In this document: piece after piece, positions 54,470-63,455 of the stretch | Layout of the letters: every line of letters starts with the position of its first letter | Position numbering within the stretch: position 1 is the first letter of the stretch | DNA from: Bactericera cockerelli | Lineage: Eukaryota; Arthropoda; Insecta; Hemiptera; Triozidae | Length of the DNA: 64,000 nt | Assembly (NCBI GenBank): GCA_024516035.1 | Contig: CM044961.1 | Coordinates: 16,729,756 to 16,793,755 of the forward strand | Direction: 5' to 3' | The notes under the pieces: model-generated | Database searches by the model: none | What the model was told of the DNA's origin: nothing | What the model saw: only the letters and a program-made list of their open reading frames with translations | Program-made: the position numbers and the translations under genes

Positions 54470-55454
54470 TTAACCTGTGAGTACACGCGCTAAAAATCCG
54501 AACGTCTGTACACGCGCGATGAAAAAAATTCTCACACCTGGTTTTGCTTTGTATTTCGTTCTGCTTGAAGAGTTATATAATATTTTTAAGATACATTAAG
54601 TTGACTTATGTATTTAAAGTAATTTTAGCAATTTTTTTCCAAATGGTTGCAGTTCGAACCCCTGATTTGATTTTTTTTTTTTTTTTTTTCCAAAATTTGT
54701 TCATCGTAAGCCATAGTGACATAAGTTTGTAGGGCAATTATATCTTATAATCAAGAATATTATGTAATTATATTTGTTTAGGTACTTCTAAAAGCTAAAA
54801 ACAGAAACGATAAAAAAATAAATGTACTTAGATTATACCAGGAGGTAAGTAGGTAGGTAGGTACCCATTATAGTAGGTGGAGAAAGATTACAAAGAATAC
54901 TAATTATTTCAGTATCTAGCAAAAAAAGTGTAGGAAGGTACGTAACTACCTAATATTAGTACAAAGAAATTTAATTAATGTTATTTAAAAGTTTATATTT
55001 TGTTTGTTAAAAATCATTATAATAATTACTATAACAATAGTGAACAATCATGAATTTGGTAGGTAAACACACTAATTTTCTATAAAAATATATATTTCTT
55101 TATTTAAAACAATTGTTATTATTATATTAATTAATTATTAAAACTAATTATTATAAATAATTAATTAAATTAAACTAAATAGTTAGTAACAGAAAAAAAA
55201 ACTCTCAAAAAAAAAGTTACGTCTGTACACGCGCGATGAAAAAAATTCTCACAATTCAGACCGATCTGAACTTTTCGCCACGTCACGGGCAACAGAAATT
55301 GAAAATAGCTCAAAGGACTGTGGATACATCTAGATAAACATATTATCAACAGCTACTCCAGGTCCCTACAGGTTAGGACCAATATCGATCAAGTTCTAGC
55401 GTTTTTGCCGAGCGTGTGAGAATTTTTCCCTATGTGCGTGTACTCACGGGTTAA
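54470..55454. mobile_element. piggyBac-like MITE with TTAA target duplications
   Basis: TTAA at 54470-54473 and 55451-55454 flank a 977-bp element. Left end CCTGTGAGTACACGCGC; right end, inverted, CCCGTGAGTACACGCAC: 15 of 17 bases match. TTAA duplications with C-rich ends are the signature of piggyBac transposons. Inside, an identical 35-bp direct repeat (starting ACGTCTGTACACGCGCGATG) occurs at 54502-54536 and 55219-55253. The AT-rich middle has no transposase; the short frame at 54544-54732 is not convincing. Confidence 0.75.
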
Positions 55455-55607
55455 TAATGGTTATGGAAAAACATTTACCGATAAAATGAAATTGTTGTAT
55501 AGCATTATACGTTGCACTAATTTAGACTGTGAAAGTAAAGAGACCCACTATTCCTAGATAAACAGAATATTGTACTGTTTATTAATTTTTTTCATATTAA
55601 TTTACAG

Positions 55608-56410
55608 TATAATCCACCCCGTTTCTAGCAACAACGGAAACACGTGCCATTTAGTCCGTAAGCTATTTCCGTCCAACTTTCTGAAGTCTCAAGCGGAGGT
55701 TAATGAATGCAAACAAGCTGAAAACTCTAGGGAAAGTCGAAAAATGAAAAAAAGTCGCAGAAAAAGGTACAGAAGAAGTATGAGTTGTAGAAAGAGGATG
55801 AGAAGAGAAAGGAGTGTAGAGGAGGTAAAGCAAGGGAAAGGAAACAGCAGAAAACTTGATGGCAAATTACTGAAGAAGGAAATGCGGCAAACGATGAGAA
55901 AAAATGTAAAGACGAGAGAGGAATAAGGAAGCTTAAATACAAGTTGAGGATATTTTACAGGGACAGAAAAGAGAGAGAGAGATGAAGAGTAGAAAAGAGA
56001 CCAAGAAAATGAGCATAAGATTACACTATTAGAGTAATAGAGTAGTAATTGAGATGGAAAGAGAGTAAAATATAAACAAAAAAAGAAAAGAAAAAAAGAT
56101 GGTTGGGAAGAAAGAGGAAGGCTAATTATTATTTAAAATATGAAAAAGAAAATGTTTTTTGGAGGAAATACTAATTAATTAAAGAGGAAAATAAAAATAT
56201 GTGAAAGAGAAGAAGAGAAAAATGAAGAAAAAAAACTGGAAAGTAATAGGAAACAAAGACCTCGTCCGTGTGAAAGACAAAGAACAGCAGAATAATGTGG
56301 ACGATGTAAACTGAACACTAAGAGATGGACAGTTCTGTAATTTCTACTTTGTATTTGTAAATGTACACGAGTATCCTTTATTGTAAATAAAACTTGATTG
56401 AATTTGTTTG
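55608..56410 (+). CDS. Candidate terminal exon of an unknown gene (weak)
   Basis: A strong acceptor-like sequence (TTTTTTTCATATTAATTTACAG) ends at 55607; its pyrimidine run and ACAG are the main evidence. The frame that follows reads S-I-I-H-P-V-S-S-N-N-G-N, C-H-L-V-R-K-L-F-P-S-N, then a Lys/Arg/Glu-rich segment, to a stop at 55924. The first ~40 codons have mixed third positions; the rest is A/G-rich low complexity that stays open easily. An AATAAA follows at 56386-56391 in a plausible 3' UTR context. No ATG starts the frame, so it would need an upstream exon. I recognise no domain. It may be a chance frame in purine-rich DNA. Confidence 0.25.
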
Positions 56411-57228
56411 AAAGTAAAAATAATAAGATGAAAAATAAACACATTAGAGCAAAAAGTAATAAAAGGAAAATAATGAGAATATAAGACATAGGAGAGATGG
56501 GTTGTAAACTACACGAAGTGAGGCAAAAGAAGAGAAAAGGGTGCAGAAATATGAAAATAAAGAAGAAGATGAAACACTACAAAAAGGAGGCACAAGAAGA
56601 AAGGAGAGAAAGAATCTCCAATAATTTTCACTGTTCAGTCTTTCCACAAACTGTGAAAAATTCTTCCCATTTATCACGAACATCTTCTCTTAACTTTTTC
56701 TCCTTCTAAACTTACTTTTATTTTTGTTTATTTAATATCCTCTTTTATTCTAAACTTTCCCACCTCACACTTCCTTTCTTGTGTACATCCCCTTGTTCTA
56801 TCTTCTCCACTTCTTCCTAATCTTTCCTATTCTGTTCTCTGAAAAGGCTAATTAATAACACAAAACTGAAGAAAATTTATCATGTAAATACCAGGTACAA
56901 CAGTATCTGGAATACGTACAACGTACATAGCAATTGATCGTCCCTTATTCTTATTTCTTTTTAAGGAATTTATTAACTTTTTACTCAGACCTGGTCTAAA
57001 ATTGTAGCTTTTAGGGTAAATTGGGTCAGCGCGTATATTATAACTTGGTAAGGCTGAAGTGAGTATAAAATATACATATTGAGTCCCTTCACTCCAACAT
57101 ATTTTAGGGGTAATTTTTATGTACTTCTGCAAGCTAAGATGAAGTGAAAATTAAAAAAAAAAAAAAAAAAAAAAACTTAAAGACTTTGGTATGATTATTA
57201 CTTACAGATTGTCACGGTTAAATATTTT
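56411..57228. other. Purine-rich then AT-rich spacer
   Basis: 56440-56620 is A/G-rich low complexity. An A run lies at 57154-57174. No element recognised. Confidence 0.4.
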
Positions 57229-57351
57229 ACTTCCGAGAAATTTCTAATATTAGAAATCGGAAGTATCGTGTTCGTTTTTGTAAAAAAAAAAAAATATTTT
57301 TTTGCTCCGATTTCAATTTTTTTCATATTTCTGGACGTTTCATAACCTCCT
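57229..57351 (+). repeat. 5' fragment of the CGGAAGT family (family F)
   Basis: ACTTCCGAGAAATTTCTAAT...ATTAGAAATCGGAAGT, TCGTGTTCGTTTTTG and TGGACGTTTCATAACCTCCT match the first ~120 bp of other copies, then stop. It lies 40 bp from the donor end of the exon candidate below. Confidence 0.7.
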
Positions 57352-57392
57352 GTTTTTATTTGTATTACTACTTTTTATGACACCAAACTTAC

Positions 57393-57635
57393 CGAAACAG
57401 TGGAGTTCCCTGTTCGACCGATTCAAAGACAGTTTGCTGAAGACCGGGATCTTCTGGAGGACCTCGAAGAAGGAATTGGACTGGCGGATGTTGGTGGCAA
57501 TCACATCGGGTGGGTCCGGCTCTGGCGGCTCATCGGTGACCGCCATTTGACGGCGACGGCAGTGGTAGGGGTCATGGTAGACGCCAGCAGCTGCTGCCAA
57601 GGAGCCGCCATTTCGGCCGACATTTTGAAAGATCT
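57393..57635 (-). CDS. Candidate internal coding exon, 243 nt, unknown protein
   Basis: Minus-strand frame reads ...E-I-F-Q-N-V-G-R-N-G-G-S, then GVYHDPYHCRRRQMAVTDEP, then P-E-P-D-P-P-D-V-I-A-T-N-I-R-Q, then NSFFEVLQKIPVFSKLSL and N-R-S-N-R-E-L-H-C-F. By my count about three quarters of codons in the last 63 end in G or C, while the surrounding DNA is strongly AT-rich. The antisense frame lacks this bias. The 3' edge is a consensus donor (TTCG|GTAAGTTT at 57393/57392). The 5' edge is a plausible acceptor (CTTGCCAG before 57635), with a CTAAAC branch-like site upstream. Both introns would be phase 1 and the exon 81 codons, so it could be skipped in frame. A second AG two bases on (57633) is an alternative acceptor. 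I do not recognise the family. The partner exons are not visible in the window. Confidence 0.5.
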
Positions 57636-57689
57636 CTGGCAAGTTTATGCGTTTAGAATGTTCGATAGAGTTTTCGAGGAATTATAATA

Positions 57690-58383
57690 ATAATAAGAAA
57701 ATCTTATAAGGGCAAAGTTTTATAAGTAAAGCTATTAAGCCCAGAACGGATGAATTGATTATCTATTTGTGTCGATTTATTGTTATTTGAGTTTATTGTT
57801 TATTATTTGTCCGAAGCTATTTCTAGTTCTGTTGGATTTACAAAGTCCACTTAATGTCCGACTTAGATTTTAACGAAAAATAGTCCGATTATAATTGATT
57901 ACATGGTAGATTAAATCAATTATATGAGTATGAGCAGTGGCACTATTTAAAAAAAATAATTTAGAAATGTGTTTTGTGGTTACGTACAAACATAACTCTA
58001 TTCCAGGTCTCTCATTGTTCCTCCTTACATACACCTCAACACTTAAATAGGAACAACTTGTTCCCAAAAAGGAAGTTCGAAAAAGAATTAGTTCTAGGTT
58101 TAAAGGTGGAGTCCATTATCAGATACACATTTCTCCTTAGAAAAAGGAAGGATATAGGTGTATTGTATTTTTAAAAGGGTTAATTTACTTCTACAAGCCA
58201 AGAGGTTCTTATAGCTTAGATACCTCCATAACTACACGATAGTAATGACTGACGGACACACGATAATTAAATTTAAAAAAATCTTACATATATATTGATA
58301 TTTACCATATTTCCTTTATACCCGAGATAAAATAACAAGACACAAAAGCAAGCGACTATATTTTTTTATTTTAATATGACTGG
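57690..58383. other. AT-rich spacer, nothing recognised
   Basis: If the exon at 57393-57635 is real this would be its upstream intron. No repeat was identified. Confidence 0.35.
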
Positions 58384-58530
58384 TTTCACAGCCTTTTTAT
58401 TTCTTAGCCATGAAACAGCAGCTACTGTAGACGCTTGTGGTCTGTGTCGAAGCTTGCCCATCCCGTAGTATGCCTTCCCTCTCATGGGCGAGAAGTGACA
58501 TAATATTGGAAATACTTCCCATTTACTTAG
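58384..58530 (-). repeat. Dispersed repeat matching the body of the SINE at 3046
   Basis: GCCATGAAACAGCAGCTACT, GTAGACGCTTGTGGTCTGTG and CATCCCGTAGTATGCCTTCC are the inverse of 3215-3330. The copy ends before the tRNA-like head. Confidence 0.6.
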
Positions 58531-58994
58531 AAAAAAATTACTGGTCCTTAATTAATATACAATCTGAACACATTTATTAAGTGTGTAGTACGCCAGACAA
58601 AGGCCAATGGGTCTCTCCACTGTGGGAAGGAACAACAGAAAATGACCGATAAAAAAACGGAGCACAGAGCAGTAAAAAAACAGTCACTGTGAAGGAACTG
58701 TTGGGTGCCCGCATGGGATATTTCACTATCCAATTTCATAAGTGATAACAGAGGCTGCGAGACAATCTGCAGGCCGGAATACTACTTATCAGTGTCTTTT
58801 CCTACATGTGCTTCAGGCGTATCTGCAAATCTGCGATTATGAACAATGTTAACTACATGTTAAAATAATTTAATGATTTTATTTATAAAACTCCAATTAT
58901 TATTAGATTAAATACCACAAAAACCGATTGGAGGTGTTTTATTTATATAGAAAAATTATTTTAAAGATGATTGTCTCCACCTTTTTGCTTCCCA

Positions 58995-59055
58995 AGAACT
59001 GATTGTAGATATCGGAAGTTGTATTCATTTTGTAAGAAAGAAAAATTGCTCCATT
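58995..59055 (+). repeat. Family F remnant
   Basis: GATATCGGAAGTTGTATTCA and TTGTAAGAAAGAAAAATTGC are a diverged 5' portion of family F. Confidence 0.35.
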
Positions 59056-59091
59056 TAAAAATATAATAAAATTCTTTTGAACTGTCACTCT

Positions 59092-59158
59092 GGGTTCAAA
59101 ATTCAGGACCTTCGCATGGGTAATGTGAGTAACTTACCACTGAGCTAATGTCGCTTAT
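59092..59158 (-). repeat. tRNA-like SINE head, minus strand
   Basis: Minus strand: GCGACATTAGCTCAGTGGTA, a textbook A box, then AAGTTACTCACATTACCCAT and a degraded B box TTTTGAACCCAGA. Confidence 0.45.
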
Positions 59159-59584
59159 TCCAGTATCGTCTGAAAATAGGTATTTTTTTACTTTCAAACA
59201 GCAATTTATTTATTTTTTAAGAAGTTAATTAATGCGAATGAAATTGTCATTAAAGAATATTTATTAAAGAAATTGTTCGAACAGTAAGTTTTTTATTTTT
59301 CTAAAGCGAGGTGTACTCGGCACTGTAGACATTGACAAATTTCTTTGCTAAATATTACATTTTTAATGTCTCCAAATATAGGGATTTTTAAGTATCTAGT
59401 AAAAATATCTTTTCGATTGTAAGTTTCAAGTAGAGCTGAGTTAAGAACTTTACTTCACAGAGTGACGGCTTTAACAGTAAATTGAGAAGAGAAAAAGAAA
59501 TTTCTACATAGCCGCATTAGCCTCCGCATCGTCGATTGTTTACATTCAGTAGTATTAGTAGTTTGGTAGATTTTATTTATACTA

Positions 59585-59770
59585 GTCTGGCTCTGAGCAG
59601 GAGTCCTATTCGGCAAGACTGGGAGTGTCCAGATTATGAATGTTCTTAAGGCGCAGGCCTTGTTAAATGAACCCCAGTGAACTGTAGGTAGCTGGTTTTC
59701 CTATGAATAGGGGTTAAAACCCCCCATCTTCAGATGATCTTGATTCAAGAGAGTTTAAAAAAAAATAAAA
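59585..59770 (+). repeat. SINE body with worn central domain
   Basis: GTAGGTAGCTGGTTTTCCTA, ATGAATAGGGGTTAAAACCC and a poly-A end follow the shared central-domain order in diverged form. The head (from CTGAGCAGGAGTCC) is not recognisable as tRNA or 5S. Confidence 0.4.
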
Positions 59771-59937
59771 AGAAAAAAAAATAAACTTATGTTGTATTTT
59801 CGTTACATATAACCTAGATCTGATATGTATGGAGTAAAAGAGTATGCAATAATTAATACCTTGACCTTGGTCTAGATTTTATTAATCTTATTAGTTCCCA
59901 TTGAAATATTAAAAAAAAAAAAAAAAAATGTATACAT

Positions 59938-60125
59938 AATTACTGCACGATTAGGACTAATTGAGTCCCATTATTTAAGCAGTAAAATCCAAGACGTATT
60001 ATTATATTGGTCAAATCTCAAATGAGAGTTTATTACTTGACTATGTCCAGCTGGGTTTCGAACCCGCGATTCTTCTGGATTACCTGACCGACAACTTGTA
60101 CCACTGAGTAATGGAACTCCTGTGT
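59938..60125 (-). repeat. tRNA-derived SINE (family D), minus strand
   Basis: The body GCACGATTAGGACTAATTGA, GTCCCATTATTTAAGCAGTA is followed by a minus-strand head: GGAGTTCCATTACTCAGTGG (A box), ACAAGTTGTCGGTCAGGTAA, and B box GCGGGTTCGAAACCCAGC. This links the family D bodies at 23195 and 45040 to a tRNA head. Confidence 0.55.
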
Positions 60126-60134
60126 TATTGTTTT

Positions 60135-60400
60135 CCAATGTTTAAGAGTCAGTTGATGTCACTTTATCATCCGGTTCTCGTATAAGGATCACGAAGTTAA
60201 AGCAACGTCCCAGCGAAGGTGAAAACTTCGTGTGTTGGCCATTCGGGCCCAACCAGGCTTGGGTGAGGTTCAATGAGGTGGCAGGTTTGTAAGTTTCCTG
60301 CGAACCAAAGGGCCAATTCAAATTAAGGCTAGAATAGCCGTCTTCAGTTTAAAGAACGTGAAGAACTTGGTGCTCGATAAAAAAAAAAAAACAAAAAAAA
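60135..60400 (+). repeat. 5S rRNA-headed SINE (family B), short-head type
   Basis: CCGGTTCTCGTATAAGGATC, CACGAAGTTAAAGCAACGTC, CCAGCGAAGGTGAAAACTTC, then the central domain (CAACCAGGCTTGGGTGAGGT, GGCAGG, TTTCCTGCGAACC). The 3' part is diverged (AAAGAACGTGAAG) with poly-A. Several single-base insertions suggest age or sequencing error. Confidence 0.7.
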
Positions 60401-60488
60401 TACTACTAAAACTACTACTACATATAAATTAATAATATTAAAGGATAAGGAAAGTTAAATAGAAATTAGACCATGTTGTAAATGTGAT

Positions 60489-60780
60489 GTGGAGCAAAGG
60501 GTCTGCTTGAGGAGAAGAGAACACAACAGACATGCCACACATGTGTCAGGGGAGGGTTGGGATGGTCTGGGAACTCTGGGACTTACAATTCCTGGGGGAG
60601 GGGGAGGGAAGCTGACCTGCGGTTGGGAATTGTTTCTATTTGTGTTGGCAAATCAAACAACTTTTCAACTTCTTTTTCCAGCTCAACTTTTATTGTCAAC
60701 CCTGAGGCAATAATGGAGAAGACAAAATCTATTGTTGTTCATGATATTTGTACTCGGTATTTGTGTTCTTATTTTGTACA
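60489..60780. other. Spacer between SINEs, no gene
   Basis: 60430-60480 has AAGGATAAGGAAAGTTAAAT, a trace of the hairpin end of the 765-bp units. The rest has an open plus-strand frame without bias. Confidence 0.35.
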
Positions 60781-60785
60781 TTTTT

Positions 60786-60955
60786 TTTTTTTTTTTAATT
60801 TGGGTTTTAACGTCGCTTTCAACTGCATGGTCATATCACGACGGGGTGTTACCTTCCATTCGCAGGAAACTCACAATCCTGCTAACCACCCTTAACCTCA
60901 CCCAGCCTGGGTTGGCCGGAATGCCAGCATCACGAAGTCTTCACCTCGCTAGACG
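60786..60955 (-). repeat. 5S rRNA-headed SINE, minus arm of head-to-head pair
   Basis: TTTTAACGTCGCTTTCAACT, ATCACGACGGGGTGTTACCT, CATTCGCAGGAAACTCACAA, CACCCAGCCTGGGTTGGCCG, CATCACGAAGTCTTCACCTC, CGCTAGACGTT: the inverse of family B from its 3' end back to the ACGTCCAGCGAGG point inside the 5S head, where it stops. Confidence 0.85.
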
Positions 60956-61143
60956 TTATTCTCGTAGGATCACCGAAGTTAACCAACGTCCAGCGAGGTG
61001 AAGACTTCGTGATTCTGGCCCAACCCAGGCTTGGTGAGGTTAATTTTGGGTAGCGTGTTTTAGAATTTCCTTCGAATGGAGGGTAACACCCCCGTCGAGA
61101 TATTATGACCATTAGTTGAAAGCGACGTTAAAGCAAAAAAAAA
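60956..61143 (+). repeat. 5S rRNA-headed SINE, plus arm of head-to-head pair
   Basis: ATTCTCGTAGGATCACCGAA, GTTAACCAACGTCCAGCGAG, GTGAAGACTTCGTGATTCTG, CCAGGCTTGGTGAGGTTAAT, TTCGAATGGAGGGTAACACC and GTTGAAAGCGACGTTAAAGC with poly-A. It begins inside the 5S head, directly at the end of the minus copy. Confidence 0.85.
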
Positions 61144-61249
61144 AGTTTTCCAACTATAAACTTGAGGTTCCGCTTTGAAAATAAAACCCTAATATCTCTC
61201 TTCGTATCCTGTCCTGCTACTTCAGGTGTAAGAAACCTGCTTAAGTGTC

Positions 61250-61420
61250 GGTGTCACGTTGAACTCTGGCGAGCAGTGAGCACAGGAAGGAACCTGGTGA
61301 CTGACCCTATCACCAGTGTGTATTTAAGAGGGGTCTAGGCATAGGGTATTGACCCAGCGTAGCAGGGGGTTAAAAAGGTGGGGGATTTGACCAACCCCCC
61401 CCCCCCCCCCGGGGCCCTCG
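61250..61420. other. G-rich segment with poly-C run
   Basis: AGCAGGGGGTTAAAAAGGTG, GGGGATTTGACC and then a run of ~18 C. The run length is likely unreliable in assembly. No gene. Confidence 0.5.
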
Positions 61421-61475
61421 CATGTTTGCCACGGATTCTAAGTTCCTTGAGAATCAAAGATATAAATAAGTAAAA

Positions 61476-61612
61476 CAAAATTTGTGTTCATCACAATCGT
61501 TATGTAAAAATTATTCAAACTCACCATACTAAATTTTTACCGTACGAAGGAGGACACGAACCTCCGACCTCCAGGTTACGAGTCCGATGACTTGTTGGTT
61601 GATCTAAAAGAT
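61476..61612 (-). repeat. tRNA-derived SINE (family C), minus strand
   Basis: TTGTGTTCATCACAATCGTT, then ATTCAAACTCACCATACTAA, then the minus-strand head with GGAGGTTCGTGTCCTCC (B box) and TCGGACTCGTAACCTGG. Same order as the copy at 4636. Confidence 0.6.
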
Positions 61613-62735
61613 AGGTTAAAAAACGAAAGTGTCTACGGTAATAATGTGAGAGTGAAATAGAAATTCGATCAAGCCATAATAAGTAATAATTATGTATGAT
61701 TGGTCGGTCGGTATAAAGATATAAGGTAGAAAAATACGATTTGGTTCATAAAATTACAAAATTACTCAAGTGCACACTGAGAGCGAGAGAGAAAGAGGAG
61801 GTGAAAAAAGCGCTTATCATTTACTTAGGTCGATGCCTATAACCTACACGTTCCCAGCATAATATATTTCAAGATACCTAGTTATGATTAAAATATGAGA
61901 AAAAAATTTATTATTGCAACGAAAACTTACACTTCTTATAAATAGTTAGAAAATAATTGAAAATAAATAATTTATGAGAAAAAAATGAGCAAAGAACGAC
62001 TTTTTTTATTATTATTTTCTCAAAAATCTACTTAATTAAAATACACCCATCACTGCAGTCTACTTTTGCATAATGAAGTAAAATTTAAAGCACGAAAATT
62101 GGAAGAAAAATTAAGCATACTTTTTTTATTTTTTAGAGACAGAAAAAGTGAAGCACGTTTGGCGTCATGGACACTAGAAGTAAATAAATAGAAGAAATTG
62201 TGCAAGAAAAAGAGAGAAGATAGATTATTAGCCGGCGTTTTGCAAAGACAGAGAGATAGATGCATGACTGAGAGTGAGAGAGAGAGAAAGATCTGTTCAG
62301 ACAGAACAAACTCCTAGTACGCTTGGAGTGATATCATTTCAGCTATGTCTCCACCAAAGTGGGATGGAAAATGGGATAATACATAGGAGGTAGAGAGATA
62401 GAAACAGAAGAAGAGTGACAGACAGAAAATGAGGAAGAAAATGGGAGGGGGGGGAATAATGAGTAAGAAAGGGGGAAGAGATAGATTGTGTGAGAAAGGG
62501 AGAAAGAGAGAGACCGAAAGCCAAAGCTGGTGAGTAACTGACCATGTGAGCAATAAAATTAGTGTGAAAGGAACAAAGTTTATTCGAGATTTTCGAGAAT
62601 GAGAGAGAAAGTGGCAGAGAGATTTAATGAAATCACAAAGAAGAAAAGAAAAGAAGATAGAGAGAGAGTGATTAGATAATATAATGTGATGCATTCAAGA
62701 TACCAGTTATTATGTTTCTTTTAAGTTAAAGTTAA
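61613..62735. other. AT-rich then purine-rich spacer
   Basis: 61780-61800 and 62270-62670 are GA-rich. Leu/Ser/Phe frames on the minus strand across 62314-62694 are low complexity and not genes. Confidence 0.5.
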
Positions 62736-62737
62736 GC

Positions 62738-62870
62738 TAGCGTCGATAACACATTGAATAAACTAGTTCCCTTTCAGTCACTGAAGTTAAGCAACGTCCA
62801 GCGAGGCTAGGACTTGGATGGGTGATCAATTCCTAATTCTCGGACCCGTAAAAAGATTGACTTCATTGAA
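62738..62870 (+). repeat. 5S rRNA-headed SINE, long-head type, truncated
   Basis: GCTAGCGTCGATAACACATT, GAATAAACTAGTTCCC, CACTGAAGTTAAGCAACGTC, CAGCGAGGCTAGGACTTGGA and TGGGTGAT follow 5S rRNA to about base 90. The central domain is missing. Family or 5S pseudogene status cannot be separated. Confidence 0.65.
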
Positions 62871-63000
62871 AAACATTGACCCGCCATATACAGGTAATAT
62901 GAAATATGTACCTACATTGGCCTTTGGACACTTGGGATTTGATCGAATTTTGCTTGGTTTTTTTTGGGGGTTCGCTGGTCTCTGTTTATAATCCTCTGAC

Positions 63001-63135
63001 CCGGCACGTAATATTATTGGGAAGTACCTAATTTGTTACTTCTCGCCCATCAGAGGATACAACTTAGACAACAAGCGTCTTCACAGAAGTAGCTGTTTCA
63101 CGGCTAAGAAATAAGAGTCTGTGAAAACACTTACC
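63001..63135 (+). repeat. Dispersed repeat matching the body of the SINE at 3046
   Basis: ACTTCTCGCCCATCAGAGGA, AACAAGCGTCTTCACAGAAG and CACGGCTAAGAAATAAGAGT align with 3211-3330 with a gap where GGAGGCATACTACGG is missing. Confidence 0.55.
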
Positions 63136-63289
63136 AAAAACCTACCTAGATTGTCGGCTACTCCTCTTACTCATATTATATAATTACATATTCTCGAGTT
63201 TTTCTGGCTAGGGGACGTAACGTGAAACAGAAAGAAGGCCAGTGTCTCGCTGGAGGACTATAATAAACAGATAGGTAATAAACCAAGCC

Positions 63290-63455
63290 TAATAACCTCA
63301 CCCAGCATGAGTGGGCCCGGGAATGGCCAGCGTCACGAGGGTTCAGATTTGAATGGTCACCCATTCATTTCCTAGCCTCGCTCTACGTTGCTTAACTTCA
63401 GCGGTTAACGAGACAACATGTTGTATTCAACGTGCCATCAATGCCTGTGTGCATT
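63290..63455 (-). repeat. 5S rRNA-headed SINE, long-head type, minus strand
   Basis: Read on the minus strand: GCATTGATGGCACGTTGAAT, GCTGAAGTTAAGCAACG, GCGAGGCTAGGAAATGAATG, GGTGACCATTCAAATCTGAA, CCCTCGTGACGCTGGCCATT, then CATGCTGGGTGAGGTT. It shows the 5S-to-body junction of the long-head type clearly. Confidence 0.75.

Noticed and set aside
55570..55640. Possible signal peptide (hydrophobic start Y-C-L-L-I-F-F-I-L-I-Y)
   Set aside because: The frame begins at a TTG, not ATG, and the hydrophobic stretch is the pyrimidine tract of a splice-acceptor-like sequence.
57400..57687. Plus-strand 95-codon frame antisense to the 57.4 kb exon candidate
   Set aside because: Its third positions lack the G/C bias seen on the minus strand, it has no good splice or start context, and antisense frames often stay open opposite GC3-rich exons.
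61397..61414. Poly-C run as a functional signal
   Set aside because: Long homopolymers are error-prone in sequencing and no conserved context surrounds it.
62738..62870. Genuine 5S rRNA gene
   Set aside because: Only about the first 90 bases resemble 5S, with many changes and no 3' stem or terminator.
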